Source: Buchananella hordeovulneris (GTDB lineage Bacteria > Actinomycetota > Actinomycetes > Actinomycetales > Actinomycetaceae). From it: a DNA stretch of 64,000 nucleotides. A program made the position numbers and the translations under genes. This document shows, one piece after another, positions 54,280 through 62,132 of this stretch (positions within the stretch are counted from its first letter, which is position 1; every line of letters starts with the position of its first letter). The stretch spans positions 124,001 through 188,000 of the forward strand of contig NZ_MQVS01000001.1 in NCBI RefSeq assembly GCF_001907235.1, written 5' to 3'. The notes under the pieces were generated by a model. The model made no database searches, was not told the origin of the DNA, and was given only the letters and a program-made list of their open reading frames with translations.

Positions 54280-55271
54280 CCTTTGACGAGCTGACCGGGC
54301 CGCTGCAGCAACTCATCACTGCCGACCTCGCCGAGGTCGAAGAGCGGCTGCGGGCCGCCGTGGCCGACGCCGATACCGTGATCGGCGCGGCCACGGCCCA
54401 CCTGCAGACGGCGGGCGGCAAACGCATCCGCCCGGCGTTGACCCTGCTGACCGCGCAGCTGGGGGATTACGCGGACCCGGCCCGCCGCGAGGCCGTGTTG
54501 AAGGCGGCGACGGCGGTGGAGCTGACGCACCTGGCGACCCTCTACCACGACGACGTCATGGACGCCGCTCCGGTGCGGCGAGGGGCCCCGTCGGTGCACC
54601 GCCTGTGGGGCAACTCGGTGGCGATTTTGGCGGGCGACGTGCTGTTCGCCCGCGCCTCCAGCATGGCGGCACGGCTGGGGCCGTCCGTGGTGCTGCAGCA
54701 CGCGGTCACGTTCGAGCGGTTGTGCCGCGGGCAATTGAACGAAACGATCGGTCCGCGCCACGAGGACCCTGTCGCGTTCTACCTGCAGGTGTTGGCCGAC
54801 AAGACTGGTTCGCTGGTGGCCCTAGCCGCGCGGGAGGGGGCCGAGTTGGCGGGGGCCCGCGAATACGGCGAGATGTTGGCCGAGTACGGCGACAAGGTCG
54901 GGGTGGCTTTCCAGCTAGCCGACGACGTCATCGACCTGTCCGACGCCGACACCGGCAAGGTGGCGGGCACCGACCTGCGGGAGGGGGTCGACACGATGCC
55001 GGTGCTGTTGCTGCGGGCCGCCCAGCGCAACGGCACCTTGGATGGGGACGGGCAGCGGATTCTGGCGGCCCTGAGCACCGGCCTCAGCGACGATCGGGAG
55101 CTGGCGCGCGTGGTGGCCGCCCTGCGGGCGCACACAGTGACGGAGCAGACGAGCCAGATGGCGCGGCAGTGGGCGGATGCGGCGGTAAAGTCCCTCGCGG
55201 AGCTGCCCCACGGGTCGGTGCGTCAGGCGCTGGAGGAGTTCGCGACCTTCACCGTGAGCCGCACGGCCTAA
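54276..55271 (+). CDS. trans-polyprenyl diphosphate synthase
   Basis: 331-residue all-helical prenyl elongase. The two Asp-rich motifs are YHDDVMDAA and LADDVIDLSD, with GGKRIRP before the first. Two residues before the first Asp-rich motif is Tyr-His rather than a double bulky aromatic, so a long-chain product is likely; with MenA and the men genes nearby it probably makes the menaquinone side chain. Exact chain length cannot be read from sequence. It starts inside the last codons of nuoN, so it is co-expressed with complex I. Confidence 0.9.
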   Translation: MTFDELTGPLQQLITADLAEVEERLRAAVADADTVIGAATAHLQTAGGKRIRPALTLLTAQLGDYADPARREAVLKAATAVELTHLATLYHDDVMDAAPVRRGAPSVHRLWGNSVAILAGDVLFARASSMAARLGPSVVLQHAVTFERLCRGQLNETIGPRHEDPVAFYLQVLADKTGSLVALAAREGAELAGAREYGEMLAEYGDKVGVAFQLADDVIDLSDADTGKVAGTDLREGVDTMPVLLLRAAQRNGTLDGDGQRILAALSTGLSDDRELARVVAALRAHTVTEQTSQMARQWADAAVKSLAELPHGSVRQALEEFATFTVSRTA

Positions 55272-55356
55272 CCGGCAGCAACATGAGAAGCCTCTAAGGA
55301 CCGCTGAAGGTCGATTTCATGTCCGCTGGCTCTAATATCAGTGGAGGTAAGAAATC

Positions 55357-55806
55357 ATGGCAACCAAAGAACGCAACCGACTGGTCCTACTAATCATGGG
55401 GATCGCCGTCTCGGCGGGACTGATCTTGAGTGGCTTGTTCGCGTTGGCCAGCCCGCCGGCCGCGGCCGACGTGCAGCCTGCCATCGTTATCCCCTCCCGG
55501 ACGGCCCAGCCGTCCCCGACGGCCAGCGCATCGCCGTCGGCGAGCGCCACCCCGACCGCGCAGCCGCAGCCGACCGTGAGCGCCGCCCCGGAGCAGCCCC
55601 CGGCCCCCGCCGAGGCGCCGGCCCCGGTGCCTCCGGCGCCCGCGCCGCAAGTCCCGGCTCCGGAGCCGGCCGGGCAGCAGGTGTACGAGCCCGCGCCGCC
55701 GCAGGCGGTGTCCCCGGCCCCGCCGGTGCACGTGGGCGGTGGCCAGGACGATGATGACGACGACTTCGACGACGACGTCGACTTGGACGACGATCAAGAC
55801 GACTGA
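55357..55806 (+). CDS. exported Pro-rich protein with Asp-rich C-terminus
   Basis: 149 residues, unrecognised. One N-terminal hydrophobic helix (about 9-33, signal peptide or anchor, cleavage possible after PPAAA), then a Ser/Thr/Pro/Ala-rich region, then a tail of mainly Asp (about 129-149: DDDDDDFDDDVDLDDDQDD). The tail could bind Ca2+ or cell-wall polycations, which is speculation. A GGAGG site precedes ATG 55357, and TAATAT at 55333-55338 is a likely -10 element, so it has its own promoter. A perfect terminator follows. Confidence 0.75.
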   Translation: MATKERNRLVLLIMGIAVSAGLILSGLFALASPPAAADVQPAIVIPSRTAQPSPTASASPSASATPTAQPQPTVSAAPEQPPAPAEAPAPVPPAPAPQVPAPEPAGQQVYEPAPPQAVSPAPPVHVGGGQDDDDDDFDDDVDLDDDQDD

Positions 55807-55818
55807 GCCTGTCGAATC

Positions 55819-55848
55819 CTGGGCGCCCCCGCACGCGGGGGCGCCCAG
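55819..55848 (+). terminator. terminator hairpin after the Asp-tailed protein gene
   Basis: A perfect 14-bp stem CTGGGCGCCCCCGC/GCGGGGGCGCCCAG with a 2-nt centre, followed by TT; 13 nt after the stop. Confidence 0.85.
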
Positions 55849-55861
55849 TTCCGGTTGGCGG

Positions 55862-55979
55862 CGTGAATCTGGGGCTTTGGGCAGGATGTCGTGGGCGGCC
55901 TCATGCAAAGCCGGGTTATCGGCGGACGTGGGCTTTGTGCAGTATGTCGTGGGCGAGCCTCATGCAAAGCCGGGTTATC
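55862..55979. repeat. two tandem 58-59-bp repeats
   Basis: Copies at about 55862-55920 and 55921-55979, each ending in CATGCAAAGCCGGGTTATC and containing ATGTCGTGGGCG. A partial third copy (ACGTGAACCTGGGGCTGTGGG) follows. No convincing gene in this stretch or up to 56105. Confidence 0.75.
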
Positions 55980-56105
55980 GACGTGAACCTGGGGCTGTGG
56001 GTGGGCGTGCTGTGGTGTTTGAGTTGGTTCGTCCGGCCAGGTTTGTGCGTGTCCCGGGTCCTTCTGCGGGGTGGGTGTGGTGCTATCAGCCAGCTGCTCG
56101 TGTGT

Positions 56106-56224
56106 CACCATCATGCCGTTGCGCCACCATCATGTCCTTAGCGCACCATCATGTCCTTAAATCAGTGCAACAAGGGCATGATGGTGCAACAAAGGCATGA
56201 TGGTGCAACAAAGGCATGATGGTG
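56106..56224. repeat. mirrored 19-bp repeat array, locus 2 (3 forward, 3 reverse)
   Basis: Forward units at 56106, 56125 and 56144 (first: CACCATCATGCCGTTGCGC), a 5-nt centre cagtg (56163-56167), then reverse units at 56168, 56187 and 56206 (last two identical, CAACAAAGGCATGATGGTG). All units are exactly 19 bp. Each forward unit can pair with its mirror partner, giving a long imperfect hairpin or cruciform. Same design as 13561-13660. No gene is seen from 56225 to 56381. Confidence 0.8.
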
Positions 56225-56381
56225 CGACGATCCGCTGGCCGTTCCCGGGTGTGGCGGGGCCCCGCAGCCACGGTTGCTGGCGGACCTCACCCGCTGCATG
56301 TGGGTGCGGGCGTGGCGGTGCTCTGCCGCCGGACACCTGCTTCCGGCCATCGGTGCCGCCAGGCAGTTCACCAGGCGCCAG

Positions 56382-57053
56382 CTACACGAGGCGATACCCC
56401 ATGCCGCGCACCGTTTCGATGCGGTCTTTGCCGAGCTTGGCACGCAGGTAGGAGATGTAGACATCGACCACGTTGGAGCCGGGGTCGAAGTCAAAGCCCC
56501 ACACGGAGTCCAGGAGCTGGGTGCGGCTGAGGACCTGCCCGGGGTTGCGGAGGAAGGTTTCGGCGAGCGTGAACTCGCGGGCCGACAAGTCGAGCCACTT
56601 ACCGCCCACGTGGATGCGGCGGGTGCGGAGGTCCAGGGCCAAATCGCCGTGGGTCAGCTGGTTGGCGGATTGGCTGGCCGCCGGGGTGGCCGACTCGTCG
56701 CGCAGCCGCAGGCGAATGCGGGCCAGCAGCTCCTCAAAAGAAAAGGGCTTCGGCATGTAGTCGTCGGCCCCGCCGGACAACCCCGCCACCCGATCGGCGA
56801 CCGAGGAGCGGGCGGTGAGCATGATGACGGGGGTGGTCACTCCCTGCCCCCGGATCTGCTCAAGTACCTCGAAGCCGTCGATGTCGGGCAGGCCGACGTC
56901 GAGCAGCACCAGGTCGATTCCCTCCTGCACGGCGCGTTGGGCGGCCTCCACGCCGGAGGCGGTGATCTCGGTGGTGAACCCGGCCGCTTTGAGGCCTTTG
57001 GCGATGAAGGCGGCGATGCGGGTCTCGTCTTCGACAACCAGGATGGTGCTCAT
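56382..57053 (-). CDS. OmpR-family response regulator
   Basis: 223 residues. Receiver with acidic pair VVEDE (8-10), phospho-acceptor Asp52 (LVLLDVGLPD) and Lys in YMPKPFS; winged helix at about 128-223 (LSAREFTLAETFL, LLDSVWG, VVDVYISYLRAKLG, VRGMGYRLV). ATG 57053 overlaps the stop of the kinase gene upstream by four bases, so the pair is co-translated. Target genes unknown; the envelope cluster upstream on the same strand is the obvious candidate. Confidence 0.93.
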   Translation of the reverse strand: MSTILVVEDETRIAAFIAKGLKAAGFTTEITASGVEAAQRAVQEGIDLVLLDVGLPDIDGFEVLEQIRGQGVTTPVIMLTARSSVADRVAGLSGGADDYMPKPFSFEELLARIRLRLRDESATPAASQSANQLTHGDLALDLRTRRIHVGGKWLDLSAREFTLAETFLRNPGQVLSRTQLLDSVWGFDFDPGSNVVDVYISYLRAKLGKDRIETVRGMGYRLV

Positions 57054-58495
57054 GGGGCGCTGTCCTTCGGATCGGAGGGGCCAAGTAACGGCAGGCACAT
57101 GGTGAACGTGGAGCCCACGTCTACTTGGGAAACAATGTCGAGGTGACCGCCGTGGGCGGTGACGATGGTCTCCACGATAGACAAGCCCAGACCACTGCCG
57201 GTGATTTCGGGGCGGTGTCCGTGCGCGCGGCCGAAGCGTTCGCGCACTCGCTCCAGTTCGGCGGCCGGAATGCCGATGCCCTGGTCGCTGACCCACAGCA
57301 GCACCTCGCCGCCCGCCAGCCGCGAGCCGATGCCGATCTGGGTATCGGGAGCCGAGTACTTCACAGCGTTGGCTGCCAGCTGGAGCCAAGCCTGGGTGAT
57401 GCGGGAGGCGTCCAGGTGGACGGTGACAGGAGCCAGCTCGGTCAGGTGCCAGCGGCGCGGCCCGAGCGCCCGCGCCTTTTCGAAGACCTGGTCGGTCAGT
57501 TCGTCGACCCGGCAGGCGGCGGCCTGCACGAAGTCGACCTCCCCGGCCTTGGCCAGCAGCAGCAGATCGTTGACGAGGGTCCCCATGCGGTCCAGCTCGT
57601 CGATCGCCAGCTCGGTGGTTTGTTGCACGTCCTGCGGGTCGTGGGCGTCGATGAGCTCAAGGTGACCGCGCACGATCGTGATGGGGGTGCGCAATTCGTG
57701 GCCGACGTCGTCGAGCAGGTGACGCTGGGCGGTCACGGAGGCTTCGACCCGGTCGAGCATCCGGTTGAAGGAACGGGCCAAAATCCCGAGGTCGTCGCGG
57801 CCGCGCACCGGCACGCGCTCCGTCAGGGCCTTGTCATCGATCATCTCGGCGGCGTGGCGTAGCTCGCCGATCGGGTGCAGGAGCCGCCCCAAGAGCAGGG
57901 CCGCAATGCCGGTCGCGGCGGCCCCGGCCAGCGCTGCCGCCGAGACGTAGAAAGCCATGGCGCGCCGCAGGGGAGCGGTGGCGGCTCGCAGGTCGACGAC
58001 GTGCACCAGCGCCCCATGCTTGGCGCCGTAGGAGACGGGGGCAATCAGGATCCGGAAGTGACCGCGGGCGGTGCGGATCGTGTCGATGTGCGTGTGGGAG
58101 GACAGCAGATGCGGTTTGACAAACTCCAGCAGCTCGGGGTCCTCTTCCGGCCGCAGGGTGACGCTGCGGGCCGCAATCAAATGGAGGTCTTGGTCCCGGA
58201 AGGCCACCTGGCCCTCGTTGGGGCGCAGCACGGTGGAGCGCAGGTGGGCGTTGAGCACCCGAATGGGATCCGTGAACGGTTGGTTGGTGCGCGGGTCCAC
58301 CCCTCGCTCGGCAACGTGCCGCAAGTGCTCCCGCACCCGCTGCAGGTGCACGGTGACGTCCGCATGGATGGAGCGGGCCTGCAACGCCCACAGGATGGTG
58401 CCGGAGGCGGTCAACGCGATGACCATGACGAAGACGAAGGCCCACAGGATGCGGGCCCGCAACGACACAGAGGACTCTGGGCGCGGGGCGGACAC
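57050..58495 (-). CDS. sensor histidine kinase
   Basis: About 481 residues from GTG 58495: TM1 (15-38), an extracytoplasmic sensor of about 140 residues, TM2 (179-203), HAMP, HisKA with the phospho-accepting His (VGHELRTPI, about 266), and an HATPase domain with N box (LAANAVKYS), G1 (SDQGIGIPA) and G2 (GSGLGLSIVE). The start is uncertain: an ATG at 58609 adds 38 disordered residues and overlaps ugd, and neither start has a clear ribosome site. Partner of the adjacent response regulator. Confidence 0.9.
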   Translation of the reverse strand: MSAPRPESSVSLRARILWAFVFVMVIALTASGTILWALQARSIHADVTVHLQRVREHLRHVAERGVDPRTNQPFTDPIRVLNAHLRSTVLRPNEGQVAFRDQDLHLIAARSVTLRPEEDPELLEFVKPHLLSSHTHIDTIRTARGHFRILIAPVSYGAKHGALVHVVDLRAATAPLRRAMAFYVSAAALAGAAATGIAALLLGRLLHPIGELRHAAEMIDDKALTERVPVRGRDDLGILARSFNRMLDRVEASVTAQRHLLDDVGHELRTPITIVRGHLELIDAHDPQDVQQTTELAIDELDRMGTLVNDLLLLAKAGEVDFVQAAACRVDELTDQVFEKARALGPRRWHLTELAPVTVHLDASRITQAWLQLAANAVKYSAPDTQIGIGSRLAGGEVLLWVSDQGIGIPAAELERVRERFGRAHGHRPEITGSGLGLSIVETIVTAHGGHLDIVSQVDVGSTFTMCLPLLGPSDPKDSAP

Positions 58496-58589
58496 CCGCC
58501 CATTGTGCCGTGCCGCAACCGCGCGCGGGGAACCGGTGGGGCTGGTGTCGCCAGGCCCCGCCGATTCCCCGCGCGCAGAAGTGGGCGGC

Positions 58590-59909
58590 TTAGCGTCCCA
58601 GTCCGGCATAACGCCAGCCCGCCTCCCGCCACTGGTCCGGGTTGAGGGCGTTGCGGCCGTCGACGATGACCGGGTTAGCCACCCAGGTGGCCACCTGCGC
58701 CGGGTCGAGGTCGACGAAGTCGCGCCATTCCGTCAGCAGCAGGACCAGGTCTGCGCCCTGCAGGGCGGTAGCCGGGTCGGCTTCGCAGTGCAGATGCGGG
58801 TAGAGGCGGGCCACGTTGTCCAGCGCCTGCGGGTCGCACACGGTGACCGTCGCCCCGGCGTCCTGCAGACGCCGGGCGACATCGAGGGCGGGCGAATCGC
58901 GGATGTCGTCGGAGTTGGGTTTGAAAGCGGCCCCGAGCACGGTGATGCGCTTGCCCGCGACGTCCCCCCCGAGGTGGCGGCGGGCCAGGGCGAAGACCCG
59001 GTCGCGACGCCGCTGGTTGATGGCGTCGACCTCGCTGAGGAAGGACACGGCGTCCTGCACGCCCAGCTCGCGGGCGCGCGTCATGAAGGCCCGAATGTCC
59101 TTGGGCAGGCAGCCGCCACCGAAGCCGATGCCTGCCCCGAGGAACCGGTGACCGATGCGGGTATCGCGACCGATGGCGTCGGCGAGCACCGTGACGTCCC
59201 CGCCGGTGGCCTCGCACAGCTCCGCCATGGCGTTGATAAACGAGATCTTGGTGGCCAGGAACGAGTTGGCGGCCACCTTCACTAGCTCGGCGGTGGGGTA
59301 GTTGGCCAGCAGCCGGTCGATGCCCTCGGCCAGCAGCGGGGCGTAGACAGCGTCCAGGGCGGCTTGTCCGTGGGCGGCCGCCTGTGGGTCTTCCGACAAG
59401 CCGTAGACGATGCGGTCGGGGTGCAGGGTGTCCTCCACCGCGAAGCCTTCGCGCAGGAATTCGGGGTTCCACACGAGGGTGGCCCCCACGTCGGCCAGGC
59501 GACGTTCGACCTCGGCGGCGGTGCCCACGGGCACGGTGGACTTACCGACGACGACGGCCGGGGAGTTGGCTGGCAGCGCGTTTAGTAGCAGATCCACGGC
59601 AGACCACAGGTAGCTCATGTCGGCTGCGCCCGAGGAAGCCGACTGCGGGGTGCCGACCGTCAGGAAGTGCACCTCGGCGGCGGCGAGCTCGGTGACCGCG
59701 GGGGCGGAGGTGAAACGCAGCCGCCCGGACTCAAGCGCCGAGCGCAGCAGTTCGGGAAAACCGGGTTCGAAGAAGGGAGCCTGGCCCCGGCTGAGAGCAG
59801 CAGCCTTGGCGGCGTCGATCTCGACCCCGAGCACCTCGTGCCCGAGGCTGGCCATGCAGGCGGCGTGCACGGCACCGAGGTAGCCGCAACCAATGACAGT
59901 GATACGCAT
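58590..59909 (-). CDS. ugd: UDP-glucose 6-dehydrogenase
   Basis: 439-residue NAD-dependent enzyme oxidising UDP-glucose to UDP-glucuronate (or a related UDP-hexose). The Rossmann motif is GCGYLGAVHAACMA; the catalytic Cys is in GIGFGGGCLPKD; the C-terminal domain has LGAAFKPNSDDIRDSP. UDP-glucuronate supplies envelope polysaccharides, which fits the neighbouring exporter. Start ATG 59909 follows AAGGAGCAGAAA. Confidence 0.93.
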   Translation of the reverse strand: MRITVIGCGYLGAVHAACMASLGHEVLGVEIDAAKAAALSRGQAPFFEPGFPELLRSALESGRLRFTSAPAVTELAAAEVHFLTVGTPQSASSGAADMSYLWSAVDLLLNALPANSPAVVVGKSTVPVGTAAEVERRLADVGATLVWNPEFLREGFAVEDTLHPDRIVYGLSEDPQAAAHGQAALDAVYAPLLAEGIDRLLANYPTAELVKVAANSFLATKISFINAMAELCEATGGDVTVLADAIGRDTRIGHRFLGAGIGFGGGCLPKDIRAFMTRARELGVQDAVSFLSEVDAINQRRRDRVFALARRHLGGDVAGKRITVLGAAFKPNSDDIRDSPALDVARRLQDAGATVTVCDPQALDNVARLYPHLHCEADPATALQGADLVLLLTEWRDFVDLDPAQVATWVANPVIVDGRNALNPDQWREAGWRYAGLGR

Positions 59910-59919
59910 TTTCTGCTCC

Positions 59920-60927
59920 TTAGTTTTCTTTCTGGGGTGAAGCGAACGAGGGGGACAGGTGGGTGGCTAGCCAGGCGGGCAGCCAGCTGGCACTGGTGGG
60001 CCGGAACGCGTAGACGCAGGCCAACCGCAGGGCCGCCGAGCGGCGGTAGAGCGCCAGGCGGGGAGGCGAGATGGGCAGGCGGCTGGTCAACGCTTGCAGC
60101 CGGTCGGCCACGGCGGCGGCTACCTCGGTCGACCACACGCCTTGCAGGGCGCGCAGCTCTAGGTGCGTCAGGAGGTTGCCCAGGTCCAGGCTCGGCTCGG
60201 CGTAGGCGGCGGTGTCAAGATCGAGTACCGCCAGGGACGAGCCGGACCAGAGGAACTGCTTGTCGTGCAGGTCCCGGTGGCTGAGCACCAGCGGCTCGGC
60301 AGGCTGTGCCAATTCGGCGCACACCTGCTCGACGGCCCGGGTCAGGTGCGGCAGGTCGGGCAGGGCCTGGTGCGCCACCACCATGTCGAGCCAGCGCCGC
60401 AGGACTGCGGCCTCGTCGGCGCCCGTGAACGAACCGAGCGGCAGGCGGGCGGCGGTCACCTGCGGCCAGGTGTCGGCGAACCGCTCCCAGCCCGGCAGCC
60501 CGGCGGGGCCGAGTGCGTGCAGGGATTGGCCCGGCAGGCGCGTGAACTCTAGGTGGCTGGACGTGGCGGCCAGGAGGGCGGGGCAGGCGAGGCCTGCCCG
60601 GCGGCACACGTGCCCCACCTGGTGGGCGGCGCCAGCGGGCCCGCTGGCCCGTCCGGCCCGCAGGAGCTTGTGCACCCGGTCCCGGCCGAGCACCACGGCC
60701 CGGCGGCCGTAGCGGTGCACGACGAGTTCGCCCGCCAGGTGCGGATGGAGGTCGGGCAGTTTGGGGTCGGTGCGATGCGGGGTGATGGTGATCTTGCCGG
60801 TCGCGCTGATGTGGCCCGCTCGCAACTGTCCGGCGGGATCGCGCTGCTCGAAGGTGAGGCTGCCGTCGCGCCCGGGCCAGGCCCGCCGCACGTGGGGCAG
60901 CGCTCGCAGGATGGTAAACGCGGTCAT
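59920..60927 (-). CDS. APH-fold phosphotransferase A
   Basis: 335-residue aminoglycoside-phosphotransferase/choline-kinase-fold protein. The catalytic loop is LSHRDLHDKQFLW and the metal motif is AVLDLDTAAYAEPSLDLGNLL. ATG 60927 overlaps the stop of kinase B by four bases; the frame is open much further only because of high GC. Substrate unknown. Being paired with a second kinase between an ABC exporter and ugd points to a sugar or lipid-linked acceptor, not an antibiotic. Confidence 0.82.
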   Translation of the reverse strand: MTAFTILRALPHVRRAWPGRDGSLTFEQRDPAGQLRAGHISATGKITITPHRTDPKLPDLHPHLAGELVVHRYGRRAVVLGRDRVHKLLRAGRASGPAGAAHQVGHVCRRAGLACPALLAATSSHLEFTRLPGQSLHALGPAGLPGWERFADTWPQVTAARLPLGSFTGADEAAVLRRWLDMVVAHQALPDLPHLTRAVEQVCAELAQPAEPLVLSHRDLHDKQFLWSGSSLAVLDLDTAAYAEPSLDLGNLLTHLELRALQGVWSTEVAAAVADRLQALTSRLPISPPRLALYRRSAALRLACVYAFRPTSASWLPAWLATHLSPSFASPQKEN

Positions 60928-62132
60928 ACCAGCTGGCCTTCCAGGTAGGTGAGGTTGGCGCCAATGGCCGCCCGCCAGTCCACGCGCCCGGCCCGCAGCG
61001 GCTCCGTTAACCGCAGGGCGGCAGCGTGCAGGGCGGCGGTGGCCAGTTCGTGGGCGGGCGGCAGGTGGCCGCCTGCTGCGCGGTAGCCCGCCAAGAAAGC
61101 GCTGCCGGCGGCTGGGCTGACGTGGGAGAGGAACGAGCCCAAATCCAGGCTGGCGGGGGCGAGGCAGGCGCGGTCGAAGTCGGTCAACCACACTGGCGGG
61201 GTGGACAGGCTGCCGAAGGGCGCGGCCTGGTCGAGGAACGGTCCGGTGGCGCGAGCGCCGTGTCCGGGCGGCGTGGAGTCGGGGTCTGGGTGCGGCTGGC
61301 TGCCCACCAGCACCTGGTCGGGGGAGGCGTCGCCGTGGCTGAGTACCAGCTTGCCGGCCGGCAGGGGCGGGAGGCGGTCCGCCAGCTGGGCGGCGCGGGT
61401 GGCCAGCGCGGGATCGAGATGGGTGAGCAACGCGGCGTGCCCCTGCAGGGCCCGGTGGGCGAGGGCGGCGGCGGGCAGCTGGTCGGTGAGCGGCGGCGGC
61501 AGCTTCCCAGCCAGACCGTGCAGCTGCGCAAAGAGGGTGCCCGCCGCGCGCATGCCGGGCAGGGTCGGGTGGTGCCACAGGTCACCGTCTCCCGTGAAAG
61601 CCTGGGCGCTGGCGTGGGCACTGACCGCGCCCGACGGCAGGGGACGGGGGGCCGGGATCGCCAGGTGCGCGGCGAGGAAGTCCGTGAGCGCATTGACATG
61701 AGGCAGCGGTTGCGCGGTGACGCGGCAGACCGTCTGCCCGTCGCGCACCACCAGGCGGCGCAGCGGGTTGTAGCGCAGCAGGTGCCGCTGCGGGGCGGCG
61801 GGTTCCAGCAGCGGCAGGTGGGCGGCGAGCTTGGGATCGGCCGCTATCTCTCCCCACTGCCACACCAGGTCGTGGCCCTGCCACTCGGCGTCCACCCTGG
61901 CACCGGTCCGGGCCGCAATCCGGTCGGCCCGCCGCAGCTTGGAGTGGGAGCAGGGCCAGAAGGCCTGCACCCAGCCGGTTGGCTGCCCGGCGGGGTCAGC
62001 CACGGCCGCGATGACCGCCACGTCGGGCTTGATGCGCAGGCGGGTGACGCGGGCGGGGCGGCGCAGGCGGGCCGACAGGGTGGCAGGGTTGAGAATGTCG
62101 GCGACGACGGCCGCGGTGGTGGGAGCGCTCAT
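60924..62132 (-). CDS. APH-fold phosphotransferase B
   Basis: 402 residues. The C-terminal half has the APH catalytic loop LSHGDASPDQVLV and the metal segment VWLTDFDRACLAPASLDLGSFLSH. The N-terminal 170 residues are less conserved. In the loop, the metal-binding Asn of the HGDxxxxN motif is Gln (DASPDQ). It starts 4 nt inside the end of the ABC exporter gene. Function unknown; see kinase A. Confidence 0.8.
   Translation of the reverse strand: MSAPTTAAVVADILNPATLSARLRRPARVTRLRIKPDVAVIAAVADPAGQPTGWVQAFWPCSHSKLRRADRIAARTGARVDAEWQGHDLVWQWGEIAADPKLAAHLPLLEPAAPQRHLLRYNPLRRLVVRDGQTVCRVTAQPLPHVNALTDFLAAHLAIPAPRPLPSGAVSAHASAQAFTGDGDLWHHPTLPGMRAAGTLFAQLHGLAGKLPPPLTDQLPAAALAHRALQGHAALLTHLDPALATRAAQLADRLPPLPAGKLVLSHGDASPDQVLVGSQPHPDPDSTPPGHGARATGPFLDQAAPFGSLSTPPVWLTDFDRACLAPASLDLGSFLSHVSPAAGSAFLAGYRAAGGHLPPAHELATAALHAAALRLTEPLRAGRVDWRAAIGANLTYLEGQLV

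Noticed and set aside
56106-56224. CRISPR array
   Set aside because: Units are contiguous 19-mers without spacers and reverse orientation at the centre; no cas genes.
59920-62132. APH-fold kinases as antibiotic resistance genes
   Set aside because: They sit inside an overlapping envelope-type cluster with an exporter and ugd; APH fold alone does not show antibiotic modification.
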